Part shown: positions 52,715-63,632 of the stretch, one piece after another | Layout of the letters: each line of letters starts with the position of its first letter | Position numbering within the stretch: position 1 is the stretch's first letter | Assembly (NCBI GenBank): GCA_017795105.1 | Contig: CP051247.1 | Span: 5,346,001 to 5,410,000 of the forward strand | Length of the DNA: 64,000 nucleotides | Reading direction: 5' to 3' | Source of the DNA: Planctomycetaceae bacterium | GTDB lineage: Bacteria; Planctomycetota; Planctomycetia; Planctomycetales; Planctomycetaceae | Notes under the pieces: model-generated | The model's database searches: none | The model's input: only the letters and a program-made list of their open reading frames with translations | Told to the model about the DNA's origin: nothing | Translations under genes and position numbers: made by a program

Positions 52715-53899
52715 TCAGATCAGTTCCGCGGCGATTTCGTCCGCGAAGAGGAGTCCTTCCGGAGTAATCCAGACCCTTTCGCGGTCGAATCCGATCCATT
52801 TTCGAGCCGCGAGATCGTTCAATTCCGTCCCACAAAGCTCGAAGACGTCGAATCCGGTCATATCCTGAATCGGCTGAACCGGGAGCCCGTCGCGTTGTCG
52901 GAGACCGATGGCGAGGAGTTCCCGGGCCCTCTCTTCCGGGCTGAGGTCATCGCTGGAAGCGACCGGAGATTCGCCCGCTTCCAGCCGCTTCATCCAGGTG
53001 AAGGAACTCCGGTGGTTCGTATGTCGCTGCCCGTTCACAAACGAGGCTGCACCGGGGCCGAAGGCCAGAAACGGGCGGCCTGACCAGTACGTGGCGTTGT
53101 GACGGGACTTCATCCCGGGACGTGCGAAATTCGAGACTTCGTAGTGCTGGTAGCCGTGGTCCTGCAGGAACTGAGCAGCGAACCGGTACATTTCGACTTC
53201 GATTCCGGTATCGGTCTGCGTCAGCAGGCCTTTGTCGCGGTCTCCCCAGAAGCGGGTCCCTTTCTCGAAGGTCAGCGCATAGGTCGAAATGTGGGGCGGC
53301 TCGAACTCCATCGCCTTTCGGAGAATCTGCTTCCACTGTTCCAGTGACTGCCCGGGCAGGGCGAAGATGAGATCGATCGAGTAGTTTTCAAAGTGATCGC
53401 GGACGGACTCGATGGCCCGGACCGTCTCAACGGCGGTGTGAGTTCGTTCCAGCTGGACGAGCTGCTCGTCGAAGAATGTCTGTACGCCGAGACTGATGCG
53501 GTTGACGCCGAACTCTTGCAGGACCTCGAGCTTTTCTTCCGTGAGTCCATCCGGGTTGGCTTCGATGGTGTACTCGGCTGTCGGCGTCCGTTCGAACTGT
53601 TCATTTAAGATTTGAAGCAGTTCCCGCAGTTCCGCAGCAGAAAGCAGAGTGGGGGTGCCGCCGCCGATGTAAAGTGTATCGACGGAATGCGGTCGACGAT
53701 TCAGCCACGCACTGCTTTCGATCTCACGACGAAGAGCGGCCAGGTATCGCGGCACAAGTTCGCTGCGGCCGGCGATGATCGCGAAGTCACAGTAGCCGCA
53801 ACGGTGACGACAGAAGGGCACGTGAATGTAAGCGGCCCGCGGTTCCGGCCAGGCAATCTGGTTTGCCGATTTCGCCGGATGTGTCGTAGGAGGGCTCAA
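52715..53899 (-). CDS. hemW: HemW-like radical SAM protein
   Basis: HemW is a haem-binding relative of coproporphyrinogen oxidase HemN. The product has the radical SAM motif FCRHRCGYCDF, the conserved VDTLYIGGGTPTLLS, IEANPDGLTEEKLEVLQEFGVNRISLGVQTF, YSIDLIFALPGQSLEQWK and ISTYALTFEKGTRF, and ends in the HemN C-terminal domain. The likely start is TTG 53899, four bases after the upstream stop, giving 394 residues; an ATG at 54001 would overlap that gene by 98 bases and add a non-conserved basic stretch. Coupled translation with the upstream gene is plausible. Confidence 0.9.
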   Translation of the reverse strand: MSPPTTHPAKSANQIAWPEPRAAYIHVPFCRHRCGYCDFAIIAGRSELVPRYLAALRREIESSAWLNRRPHSVDTLYIGGGTPTLLSAAELRELLQILNEQFERTPTAEYTIEANPDGLTEEKLEVLQEFGVNRISLGVQTFFDEQLVQLERTHTAVETVRAIESVRDHFENYSIDLIFALPGQSLEQWKQILRKAMEFEPPHISTYALTFEKGTRFWGDRDKGLLTQTDTGIEVEMYRFAAQFLQDHGYQHYEVSNFARPGMKSRHNATYWSGRPFLAFGPGAASFVNGQRHTNHRSSFTWMKRLEAGESPVASSDDLSPEERARELLAIGLRQRDGLPVQPIQDMTGFDVFELCGTELNDLAARKWIGFDRERVWITPEGLLFADEIAAELI

Positions 53900-53903
53900 G
53901 GTC

Positions 53904-54629
53904 TTACTCGCGCGGCTCCCGCAGGCGGATGCCGTAGATTTTGATCGGTTTGGGGCCGTATTTCGTATCGTACGTGCCGAGAATGATGTCGCCCGCCTCA
54001 TAGTCGGGCAGGTCGAGGTCTTCGATCAGTGTGCGACGGCTGATGGAGACCGTCAGCTTCCCGCCAGCAACCCGGATCAGAATGGGCTCATCGCCGCGGC
54101 ATTCATAGCGGGCAATCTCCTGGTCAGTCCCTTTGAGACCATGTCCGCGAGCGAACTGACTGACAAACCAGGGGCTGCCACTCGTCTTCAGGGTGACATT
54201 ATACAGGCCATGGCCCTGGCCGTCATTGTAGCCATAGAGCAGAAACCAGCCGCCTTCGCCTTCGGCGTTGATTCCCATCTCCAGTTCAAAATCTTCCGCA
54301 CGTCCCAGCTTGATGGCCGCGCTGCGTCCGTTGGCCTGATGCAGGACTCCTCGGGTCACCGCCCAGGTGCCATCGACCTGCACCTGATTCAACCGAAAAG
54401 GATCGGTCGCCATCTCGCCAGTGATCGTGAATTGATCGAGCGGCTGGAACGGAAACTTGTCGTCCGACAGCTGTGAAATCGAAGTCTTCGACGAACCGCG
54501 ATAAAGGACTTTCCACGGCCCGAAACGAATCGGAGGCTCGTCAGCAGAAACAACTGCGGTCGTTGCCAGCAGACAGGCGACGATCAGGGGGAGGCATCGA
54601 AACTCGGACACTGCTCGGCTCCTCGACAT
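53904..54629 (-). CDS. Exported DUF1080-like protein
   Basis: A 241-residue secreted protein. Signal peptide in the first 29 residues (LPLIVACLLATTAVVSA). The rest has the concanavalin-like beta sandwich seen in planctomycete DUF1080-type domains: WAVTRGVLHQANGRSAAIKLGRAEDFELEMGINAEGEGGWFLLYGYNDGQGHGLYNVTLKTSG, and an end with GDIILGTYDTKYGPKPIKIYGIRLREP. Such domains are found in glycan-binding or hydrolysing proteins; this one lacks an attached catalytic module. It lies between trpE and hemW on the minus strand. The start at 54629 has a weak site. Confidence 0.78.
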   Translation of the reverse strand: MSRSRAVSEFRCLPLIVACLLATTAVVSADEPPIRFGPWKVLYRGSSKTSISQLSDDKFPFQPLDQFTITGEMATDPFRLNQVQVDGTWAVTRGVLHQANGRSAAIKLGRAEDFELEMGINAEGEGGWFLLYGYNDGQGHGLYNVTLKTSGSPWFVSQFARGHGLKGTDQEIARYECRGDEPILIRVAGGKLTVSISRRTLIEDLDLPDYEAGDIILGTYDTKYGPKPIKIYGIRLREPRE

Positions 54630-54672
54630 TCAGGACTCGTGTCGACGGAGATCGGGAAGGATCTCCACGGGG

Positions 54673-56172
54673 CTATTCGTGGCCGCTCAATTGATGATGA
54701 GCGATCGCGATTGCCTTGAGCAGGCCTTTTGCCTTGTTCAATGTCTCTTCGTATTCCGTTGCCGGAACACTGTCGGCGACGAGGCCCGCACCTGCCTGAA
54801 CGTACACTTTTTTGCCCTGCTTGACCAGTGTCCGCAAGGCGATGCAGGTGTCCATGTCTCCGGTGAAGTCGATATAGCCGACCGCGCCGGCGTAAGGACC
54901 ACGGCGATGCCGCTCGAGTTCGTCGATGATTTCCATGGCCCGCACCTTGGGCGCGCCCGACACAGTTCCGGCGGGGAGGGCGGCTCGAAGGGCGTCGAGA
55001 GCGCTGAGTTCTTTGCGAAGTTGACCGGTGACGTTCGACGTGATGTGCATCACGTGGCTGTACCGTTCGACGACCATGATGTCTTTGATTTCGATCGAGT
55101 TGTACTCGGCAACGCGGCCGATATCGTTTCGGGCCAGATCGACAAGCATCACATGCTCAGCTCGTTCCTTGGGATCGGCCAGCAGTTCCTTTTCGAGCCG
55201 AATGTCTTCCTCGGCAGTCGCTCCGCGTGGTCGAGTTCCCGCCAGCGGGCGAACGGTCATCTCTCGATGCTCGACACGCGTCATGATCTCCGGGGAGCTG
55301 CCGACCAGTGTTACTTCCGGCGACTTGACCAGGAACATGAACGGACTCGGGTTCACGACCCGCAAGGCGCGATAGATGGCCAGTTCGCTCGCCCGGGTTT
55401 CAAGTTCGAGCCGCTGGCTGAGAACGACCTGAAAGATATCGCCCGCCCGGATGTATTCCTTGCAGGTTTCGACGGCGTCTTCGAACTCTTCGCGAGTGTA
55501 GTTCGACTTCCAGTCGAGAGAGCGGTTGTCATCGAGACGAATCTGTTCGGGAGGCACCGGGCTGCGATTGTGTTCGAGCTGCAGGCAAATCTCGGTGAGT
55601 GTTTTCCCGGCGGTCTTGTAGGCGGCTTCGAGATCTTCCCCTTCGACGGCGGCAAGGACAACGACGAAGACGGTCTTGTTGATGTGATCGAAGATCACCA
55701 TCCGGTCGTACAGGCCGAACAGCATGTCCGGCACCTGGCGGTCATCTTCCGGAGCATTCGGGAGATTCTCAGCATAGCGAACGACATCGTAGCCGGCGTA
55801 GCCGACTGCTCCGCCACAGAATCGCGGCAGTTGAGGGTGCGGGGCCATGCGATAATCGCTGAGGAGTTCTCCGAGTAAGGCGAGCGGGTCATCGCTGACT
55901 TCCTTGCGGGTTTTCCCGTTCTCATAAATCGTGACGTCGTTGCCGGCCGCCTGAATAGTGAGAAACGGATTGGAGCCAATAAAGCTGTAGCGGCCGATCC
56001 GCTCCCCGCCGACAACGCTTTCAAACAGAAACGAATGCTCTCCTTTGTCGAGACGCCGGAAGGCTTCGACCGGAGACAGCGAGTCGCCAGTCAGCTGACA
56101 GTAAACCGGGACCAGAGTTTGACCTTCGGCCTGAGCGGAAAACGTTTCAAAGTCGGGCAGGGGATCGATCAT
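54673..56172 (-). CDS. trpE: Anthranilate synthase component I
   Basis: TrpE converts chorismate plus ammonia to anthranilate, the first step of Trp synthesis. The 499-residue product is of normal length. The N-terminal lobe has LTGDSLSPVEAFRRLDKGEHSFLFESV, with the conserved feedback-inhibition LLES-like element as LFES. The catalytic half has SYSREEFE-type NYTREEFEDAV, SQRLELE, NPSPFMFLVKSPEVTLVGSSPEIMTRVEHREMTVRPLAGTRPRG, DLARNDIGRVAEYNSIEIKDIM, SNVTGQLR, and the GTVSGAPKVRAMEIIDELE signature near the end. No trpG is adjacent. Gene is monocistronic with rny 116 bases upstream. Confidence 0.95.
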   Translation of the reverse strand: MIDPLPDFETFSAQAEGQTLVPVYCQLTGDSLSPVEAFRRLDKGEHSFLFESVVGGERIGRYSFIGSNPFLTIQAAGNDVTIYENGKTRKEVSDDPLALLGELLSDYRMAPHPQLPRFCGGAVGYAGYDVVRYAENLPNAPEDDRQVPDMLFGLYDRMVIFDHINKTVFVVVLAAVEGEDLEAAYKTAGKTLTEICLQLEHNRSPVPPEQIRLDDNRSLDWKSNYTREEFEDAVETCKEYIRAGDIFQVVLSQRLELETRASELAIYRALRVVNPSPFMFLVKSPEVTLVGSSPEIMTRVEHREMTVRPLAGTRPRGATAEEDIRLEKELLADPKERAEHVMLVDLARNDIGRVAEYNSIEIKDIMVVERYSHVMHITSNVTGQLRKELSALDALRAALPAGTVSGAPKVRAMEIIDELERHRRGPYAGAVGYIDFTGDMDTCIALRTLVKQGKKVYVQAGAGLVADSVPATEYEETLNKAKGLLKAIAIAHHQLSGHE

Positions 56173-56287
56173 TTGTTAACCATCAAAGCAGTCTATGGAT
56201 TCCTGTCGGCAGCCGGGGGACGCTGTCCGCCAGCGGCGAGACAAGAGTTCCCGCCGCTGAGTTCGGAACATCGCGTACTTGTTTCGA

Positions 56288-57835
<1,548 letters not shown>

Positions 57836-58554
57836 CGGTATGACTCCGACTGGGAGACCCGCAGCTGATCTTCGAATTGTCTATTCAGGCAATGCTTCCG
57901 CAGAATGGGCGCGAAAGGGAAAGAGAAGGGATCAAACCTGAAGGCGCACCGGGAGCCTGAACCGTGATTTCTGACTCGTCATGGCCCCGGCGACGGCCGG
58001 AGCGGTGAAAGCCTCGGGACGGGACGACAACCAACAGGTGCGTAGCTTCGCCAGATTGTCGAGAGAACGCGACCAGATCGGTCTCGCGAAAGCCCTCATG
58101 TCGCTTCGCGGACGTCGTCAGCTGGTCAGCCGCCGGCTCGCCACTGAGTGCAATACTCAGCAGCAGCCCAAGTCCCAACAATGTGAATAGAAGATAGAAC
58201 ATCACTCTTTCACTTCCGGCAGTTTGATTCCAGCCATTCCAGTCATCCTGAACTGGACGAATTCCACCAGCCTGTCTTCGTAACGACAGACGGTACAGGC
58301 GATCTTGAACGACAGAGCCCTCGCGAAAACTCAATTTCGCCGAACTCAGTTCCCCCTGCCGTTCAGGCTGACGAACGCCTCTCAGTTCCAATAGATTGTT
58401 GATGTCCAGCCTGATCCGGGGCCATGACGCGGCTGCCCGAAAAAAGTGGACGAAATTTCCAGCCTGCATATTAACGCTTGCCCCGGTATTATCAACTGAC
58501 GTCAATACGGCCGCCCGGTGCGGAAGATCGTTGCCAGTTAGGAACTTGCTGCAG
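57836..58554. other. Region between rny and tilS
   Basis: 719 bases. It holds the small minus-strand frame above; the remaining 350 bases upstream of tilS show no RNA motif, repeat or terminator I can identify. Confidence 0.4.
57885..58202 (-). CDS. Putative small membrane or secreted protein
   Basis: A 105-residue frame starting MFYLLFTLLGLGLLLSIALSGEPAADQ, a convincing hydrophobic N-terminal segment ending near a possible signal-peptidase site. The rest is Arg/Ser/Pro-rich without known motifs. GAAAGAG lies just before the ATG. The coding case rests mainly on the N-terminus and this site, so it is tentative. It lies upstream of rny on the same strand, 49 bases before the rny start. Confidence 0.35.
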   Translation of the reverse strand: MFYLLFTLLGLGLLLSIALSGEPAADQLTTSAKRHEGFRETDLVAFSRQSGEATHLLVVVPSRGFHRSGRRRGHDESEITVQAPGAPSGLIPSLSLSRPFCGSIA

Positions 58555-59541
58555 ATGCGACCTCTGTTTGAACGCCATTTGTCCGATGCACTCGCCTCGT
58601 TTTGTCGACCGGGAGACCGCGTGCTGGTGGGCGTCTCCGGCGGTGCCGACAGCGTCGCACTTCTCCGCGGCATGGCAGCGATTGCAGGTGATCGCCACTT
58701 CAGGCTGGTCGCTGCTCATTACAATCATCGCATTCGTCCGGATGCCGATGTGGACCAGCGCTGGGTGGCAGGACTCTGTGAATCGATTGGCGTGCCCCTG
58801 GTCACGAACTGGGACGTTCCGGAGGACTTGGGCGATCCGTCAACAGGCGAAGCTGAGCTGCGAACTGCCCGCTACGAGTTCTTGACGAACGTGGCCCGGA
58901 ATGAAGAGTGCCCCGTTCTCTGCGTGGCTCACCACGCCGATGATCAAGTGGAAACCGTGTTACACCATTTGATTCGCGGAACCAGTCTCCGGGGGCTGGC
59001 CGGAATTCGCGCTGTTCGGAAGATCGAAGAGGGGCTCATTCTATGTCGCCCGCTATTGCAGATCGGTCGGGAGGGAATCCTCGACTACCTTGGGGAGCTC
59101 AAACAGGACTTCCGCGAGGACCCGACCAATCAGGAGATGATCTACACGCGAAATCGGCTGCGCCATGAACTGATTCCCCTGCTGGACGAACTCAATCCTC
59201 ACTTCGGCGATCATCTGCAGGAACTGGCGGCTCAATCGGCGGAGGCGGTCGAGTTCCACACCAGTCTGGTCGAACAGACGCTGGCGAAGGGGGTAATTTC
59301 CAGCGATCTCCATCAGGTTCGGCTGCTGGTCACTGACGTACTCCGATTGCCGCCGTTTCTTCGCCGCGATTCGCTCGTTGAACTCTGGGCTCGGCAAAAC
59401 TGGCCGCGACAGAAGATGGGAAGCAAAGAATGGCGAAGTCTCGCCGATCTGCTGGAACTGAAGAACGGGCGGCTCTGTTTCCCAGGGCGAATCACAGCCG
59501 AACGCACCGGGGCAATGCTGCGGTTAACTCGCGAACAATAG
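58555..59541 (+). CDS. tilS: tRNA(Ile)-lysidine synthase
   Basis: TilS modifies the anticodon C of tRNA-Ile2 to lysidine so that it reads AUA. The 328-residue product is the short form. PP-loop GVSGGADSVALL (SGGADS at 28-33), YNHRIRPDADVDQRWV, the characteristic ARYEFL segment, VAHHADDQVETVLHHLIRGTSLRGLAGI (conserved HHxDDQxET signature), and RNRLRHELIPLLDELNP. The long C-terminal domain of the large form is absent. I chose ATG 58555; AGGA lies 11 bases upstream, and TTG three codons earlier is an alternative. The frame extends further upstream with no similarity. Confidence 0.94.
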   Translation: MRPLFERHLSDALASFCRPGDRVLVGVSGGADSVALLRGMAAIAGDRHFRLVAAHYNHRIRPDADVDQRWVAGLCESIGVPLVTNWDVPEDLGDPSTGEAELRTARYEFLTNVARNEECPVLCVAHHADDQVETVLHHLIRGTSLRGLAGIRAVRKIEEGLILCRPLLQIGREGILDYLGELKQDFREDPTNQEMIYTRNRLRHELIPLLDELNPHFGDHLQELAAQSAEAVEFHTSLVEQTLAKGVISSDLHQVRLLVTDVLRLPPFLRRDSLVELWARQNWPRQKMGSKEWRSLADLLELKNGRLCFPGRITAERTGAMLRLTREQ

Positions 59542-59559
59542 AAATCGCCCCGAGTGAGC

Positions 59560-61533
59560 TTATGCTCCGAGTCGACCAAACTGGCGGTCGAGGTCTTCGC
59601 GGCTGAGGACCAGGGCCGTGGGGCGGCCGTGGGGGCAGTGGTGGGCATCGTCGATCATTTCGCGCTGGGCGAGCAGGGCAACGATTTCATCGGCGGTCAG
59701 TCTCTGACCGGCTTTGATGGCGGCTTTGCAGGCCATCATATGGAGGGTTTCATCGAGGAGTTCGCGGCGTCCGACGGTGGACGAATCTTCGAACTTCTCA
59801 GCGAATTCGTTCATGACTTCTCGGATATCATTGTGTCCCAGAAAAACCGGGTGGCTGTCGACAGCCAGCATTCCGCGGCCGAATGATTCGACGCTGAAGC
59901 CGATCTCTTTAAGCAGCTCCGCCTGGTCCAGCAGCAGGGACATCTTCTTCTCGTCCATGTCCATGGTCACGGGCATGAGCAGTTTCTGCACTTCGACCTT
60001 TCCGTCAAGAACTTTCTTGCGGAACCGTTCATACAGAACCCGTTCGTGCAACGCGTGTTGATCGATGACCGTCAGACCCTGATCGGTCGACAGGACGATG
60101 TAACAGTCATCGACCTGCAAAGCCTGAATGCTTGAGACCGGCGGCAATTGCGTCGAAGCGGTTGCGGGCACTCCCTCTTGAGTCGGCGGTGCATTCGACT
60201 CTGCATCGCTCGCAGGAGCCGCTTCGGTTGCGATGGGATTTGTCGTCTCTTCGGAGGCGGACGGGATGTCCTGCTCCTGCTCCGGCTGCGACGTGCGGGC
60301 GACCGACCCGAGCGCGGTTTCCACGGCTGCCTCTGCACGTGCACTCAACGGCTCGATGAGCGGACTTGCGAGAGAATCCGAGGATTCGACAGGCTGACGC
60401 TGCACCTGTTGTTCGAGTTGCGTCCGGGCCCAGGAAACAAGATCTTTCTCGACCTTCTGCTGACGGGAGCGAAGATCCGGAGTCGGTGCTCCGGCTGCCT
60501 GTCCAGCAGGGCGGATATTTAATTCGCTCTGCAGGTCGGATTGCAGAAACTTTGTCCGCAATGTTGAAAGCAGCAGCCGAAACAGGAACTGCTGATCCCG
60601 AAACCGCACTTCCGACTTGGTCGGGTGCACGTTCACATCGACCTGATCACTCGGCATCTCAAGGAACAGGAAGGCCACCGGGAAGCGACCGGTCATCAAC
60701 AGGCCCCGGTAAGCTTCACCGAGCGCGTGCTGCAGCGAACGGTCCTGTATGTAGCGGCCGTTGAGAAACAGATACTGCGATTTGCGGGTCGACTTATTGA
60801 GACTCGGATGTCCAACATAACCCCACAGTCGGATGCCGTTGTGTTCGGCTTCGACCGGAATCAACTTGTCGACTGTCTGCGAGCCGTGAAAGAGAATGAG
60901 TCGCTCTCTCAGTTCCTGATTGGCCGGCAGGCGATAGACGTTTTTGCCGTTGTGCGTGAGCGACAGCTGCAGCCGCGGAGAGGCCAGAGCGACCCGCGTG
61001 AACTGCTCAGAAATGTAGCCGAACTCGGTCGCCGACTTCTTGAGGAATTTGCGACGGACCGGCGTATTGCAGAACAGCTGACGGATCTCGATCTGCGTCC
61101 CGGGAGCACAACCAGTGGGCCGGATCTCGCTGCGATCACCACAGATGACCGACATCTCAGAGCCGACATTCTCTTCGTGAACGCGGCTGCGGATCTTGAA
61201 GTGACTCACTTCCGCAATGGATGCGAGTGCTTCGCCACGAAAGCCCATCGTCTGCACGCAGAACAGATCATCGGCCTGACGGAGCTTGCTGGTCGCGTGG
61301 CTGGTCACGGCGAGGGGGAGTTCGTCCGCGGGAATTCCCTCGCCATCATCGGCAATCCGAATCAGTTCGGTGCCGCCCTCTTCGATATCGAGATCGATGC
61401 GGGAGCTGAGTGCGTCGACACTGTTCTCCAGCAGCTCCTTGATGACGCTGGCGGGTCGCTCAATGACCTCGCCGGCGGCAATCTTGTTCACAACTTCGGG
61501 GCTGAGCACCTGGATGTGGCTCGTCCGTCCCAT
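59560..61533 (-). CDS. mutL: DNA mismatch repair protein MutL
   Basis: MutL couples mismatch recognition by MutS to strand removal. The 657-residue product has the GHKL ATPase N-terminus: IAAGEVIERPASVIKELLENSVDA, the IADDGEGI and GFRGEALASIAEVS motifs, and DVNVHPTKSEVRF. A long low-complexity linker (Pro/Gln/Ala/Ser-rich, about 350-470) is followed by the endonuclease domain, with DQHALHERVLYE (DQHAx2Ex4E) starting at Asp491. This marks the endonuclease-competent type found in bacteria without MutH. Convergent with tilS, 18 bases apart. mutS is not in the window. Confidence 0.96.
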   Translation of the reverse strand: MGRTSHIQVLSPEVVNKIAAGEVIERPASVIKELLENSVDALSSRIDLDIEEGGTELIRIADDGEGIPADELPLAVTSHATSKLRQADDLFCVQTMGFRGEALASIAEVSHFKIRSRVHEENVGSEMSVICGDRSEIRPTGCAPGTQIEIRQLFCNTPVRRKFLKKSATEFGYISEQFTRVALASPRLQLSLTHNGKNVYRLPANQELRERLILFHGSQTVDKLIPVEAEHNGIRLWGYVGHPSLNKSTRKSQYLFLNGRYIQDRSLQHALGEAYRGLLMTGRFPVAFLFLEMPSDQVDVNVHPTKSEVRFRDQQFLFRLLLSTLRTKFLQSDLQSELNIRPAGQAAGAPTPDLRSRQQKVEKDLVSWARTQLEQQVQRQPVESSDSLASPLIEPLSARAEAAVETALGSVARTSQPEQEQDIPSASEETTNPIATEAAPASDAESNAPPTQEGVPATASTQLPPVSSIQALQVDDCYIVLSTDQGLTVIDQHALHERVLYERFRKKVLDGKVEVQKLLMPVTMDMDEKKMSLLLDQAELLKEIGFSVESFGRGMLAVDSHPVFLGHNDIREVMNEFAEKFEDSSTVGRRELLDETLHMMACKAAIKAGQRLTADEIVALLAQREMIDDAHHCPHGRPTALVLSREDLDRQFGRLGA

Positions 61534-61630
61534 GGAATTCGCATCTCCGATCAGCGTCTGGCAAATCGGTATTATAGACGACGCCAGAAAAATTCAATCG
61601 GGCAGCAGGCACGACTGATCGTCGGTATCG

Positions 61631-62545
61631 CTACCGGGATATCTCCGCGCTGGCCGGGACCGTTTCCCGCGTCACCGCTGGGGTTGCGGGGGCAGAATCC
61701 GTGGTCTCGTTTTCAGCTTGTTTCGCACTGTCATCGAGCGAAAACTCTTCGCGGATCTGTTCCCGACGGATCGCCACCTGCCGGTCGAATTCGGCCAGAG
61801 CGTCCAACGCTCGGTCGCGCGAGGTGACCAGTCCGATGATCAGATACTGCACACTGGCAACACCGAAGCAGATCCAGCCTTCCGGGCCCGGGAAGATCGT
61901 GCACAGGATCGCAAACACAGGCGAGGAACGATTGAGGTGCTGACAGATCAGTCCCTTGCAAATCGGGCGACACTGCCTGCTCAAGCACCTCCAGAGTCCG
62001 AGCTTCCGGTCGTATTTGAACTTCGGCGGCCCCGGATGAATGATTGCGAACAGCTCCTGGTCGGGCATCATCTCGATCACGCCGATCGCCATCATAATTC
62101 GCAGGCCGGTGATCCACGGGTTGTCGAGAGTGTCTCCAGCTCCGGTGGTCGAACCGATGATCTGGTCGAGCCAGGAGAACATCGAGGTCTCCAGGTTCTT
62201 TGTGGCAGCGAGCAGAACAAGAGAGCCTTTGAACCACTGCTCAAGGTCCTTCTCAAGTTCCGGATCCAGTTCCTGCACGCGGAAGAAACGGCGGAGGATG
62301 AAGCGGAAGACCGGGATGGCGATCAGGCCGAGCAGCAGTCGGAACAGGGGCCGGAGAATCGGCGAGAGGATTTTGACCTGATACAGAAGTCGAAACAGAC
62401 TGCCCACAGCGACGGGAATCCCGAGAAAATTAACACGAATCGGATCCAGCTTCAGTGCCGTTATAAACAAATCGCCATGCGGGGGACAGACAAACTCTCG
62501 CCGTCTCCCGCCCGCCTCGTAAGCGGAAACGGATTCAGACGGCAT
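61631..62545 (-). CDS. Membrane protein of unknown function
   Basis: A 304-residue protein with three to four hydrophobic segments (LSPILRPLFRLLLGLIAIPVFRFILRRFF; WITGLRIMMAIGVIEMMP; VFAILCTIFPGPEGWICFGVASVQYLIIGLV) and an acidic, Thr/Pro-rich tail. Four Cys occur near LWRCLSRQCRPICKGLICQHL, a possible metal or disulfide site. The N-terminus is partly polar and cytosolic. I recognise no family. ATG 62545 chosen because the preceding 36 codons are less conserved in composition and carry other Met codons. It is divergent from the TPR gene. Confidence 0.7.
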   Translation of the reverse strand: MPSESVSAYEAGGRRREFVCPPHGDLFITALKLDPIRVNFLGIPVAVGSLFRLLYQVKILSPILRPLFRLLLGLIAIPVFRFILRRFFRVQELDPELEKDLEQWFKGSLVLLAATKNLETSMFSWLDQIIGSTTGAGDTLDNPWITGLRIMMAIGVIEMMPDQELFAIIHPGPPKFKYDRKLGLWRCLSRQCRPICKGLICQHLNRSSPVFAILCTIFPGPEGWICFGVASVQYLIIGLVTSRDRALDALAEFDRQVAIRREQIREEFSLDDSAKQAENETTDSAPATPAVTRETVPASAEISR

Positions 62546-62631
62546 CGGGCTCAGCGAATTCACAGACTCATCACGGAAAATTGCGAAGCTCTTCACTGGG
62601 ACTGTGCAGACTGTGCACCGTGGAGAACCTG

Positions 62632-63594
62632 ATGAACGATTCCCTCGTGACATTTCAGCAGCTCAAATCCGACGGCGTCGCCGCCTATCGCCGCAAGGAT
62701 TTTGCGAAAGCGGCGAGCTGTCTTCAGCAGGCATTGGAAATCGATGGGGCTGATCCATCGCTCTGGGAACTTCTCGGCATGGTTTCCCTGCAGAACCAGC
62801 AGCTGCACGATGCCCTCGATGCTTTTCAGCAAGCGATTCGCATTAATCCCCATCGGGCCCTCGCCTACATTAACATTGGGGCGATCTACAACCGCCTGCG
62901 GGAGTACGATTTCGCGATCGATTTTCTGCAGAAGGGGATCCAGAGGGATCGACGCTCGATTGAAGGTTTCTACAACCTGGGCATCGCCTATCGACGTCAG
63001 GGAGAGCACACACTGGCCGTGTCCGCCTTAAAGGAAGTGCTGCGACAGAATCCGGTCGAATGGGAAGCGTGGTATCAGATCGGGAAAATCTACCGGGACC
63101 AGGGCAACCTGACGCGAGAGATCGCCAGCTACCGCAAGGCGCTCGAAATCGTGCCCGATAATTCTCGCGTTCAGAAATCACTCGCAGCTGCCAAACAGGA
63201 ACAGAGCCAGCAGCAACAGCAGGCGAGTCCGTTTGGACGTATGGTCGAAACCGATGCCCCGCGCCAGACGACCTCGACCACGATGCTTCCTGCTCTCTCC
63301 TCAGTGGAGCGGATGGAAGATCGAAAGATCATCGGCATGTGTGCGCTGGCTGCCGAGATCTCGGGACGCGAACTGCACGCGGCTCTGCTGACCATGCGGC
63401 CCTTGCTGGAAAAGCTGACGACCGGCGTCACCTCCGGGAACTTCCGAGCGTCGATGTTCCGCCAGACTCAGCAGAATTACCGTTATGCGGCGCGCGACAT
63501 CGCACGCAAACGCGAACTGCTGCAGCAGAAAATGGTCCAGCTCAAGACGCACGAGAACGAAGTTCTGGGGCTGCTCGAGCGAAAGCTCGGCTGA
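62632..63594 (+). CDS. Tetratricopeptide-repeat protein
   Basis: A 320-residue cytoplasmic protein. The N-terminal half has four TPR units (for example FAKAASCLQQALEIDGADPSLWELLGMVSLQNQQLHDALDAFQQAIRINPHRALAYINIGAIYNRLREYDFAIDFLQKGI, FYNLGIAYRRQGEHTLAVSALKEVLRQNPVEWEAWYQIGKIYRDQGNLTREI). A Gln-run linker follows (about 190-205), then a helical C-terminal domain that ends with coiled-coil character (RKRELLQQKMVQLKTHENEVLGLLERKLG). GGAGA lies five bases before ATG 62632. Role unknown. Confidence 0.85.
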   Translation: MNDSLVTFQQLKSDGVAAYRRKDFAKAASCLQQALEIDGADPSLWELLGMVSLQNQQLHDALDAFQQAIRINPHRALAYINIGAIYNRLREYDFAIDFLQKGIQRDRRSIEGFYNLGIAYRRQGEHTLAVSALKEVLRQNPVEWEAWYQIGKIYRDQGNLTREIASYRKALEIVPDNSRVQKSLAAAKQEQSQQQQQASPFGRMVETDAPRQTTSTTMLPALSSVERMEDRKIIGMCALAAEISGRELHAALLTMRPLLEKLTTGVTSGNFRASMFRQTQQNYRYAARDIARKRELLQQKMVQLKTHENEVLGLLERKLG

Positions 63595-63632
63595 CGAATC
63601 CGAGAACGCGATGCTTGCTGTTTGCGTCGGGT

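Noticed and set aside
54679..55878. 399-codon plus-strand frame opposite trpE
   Set aside because: Antisense to trpE, no domain.
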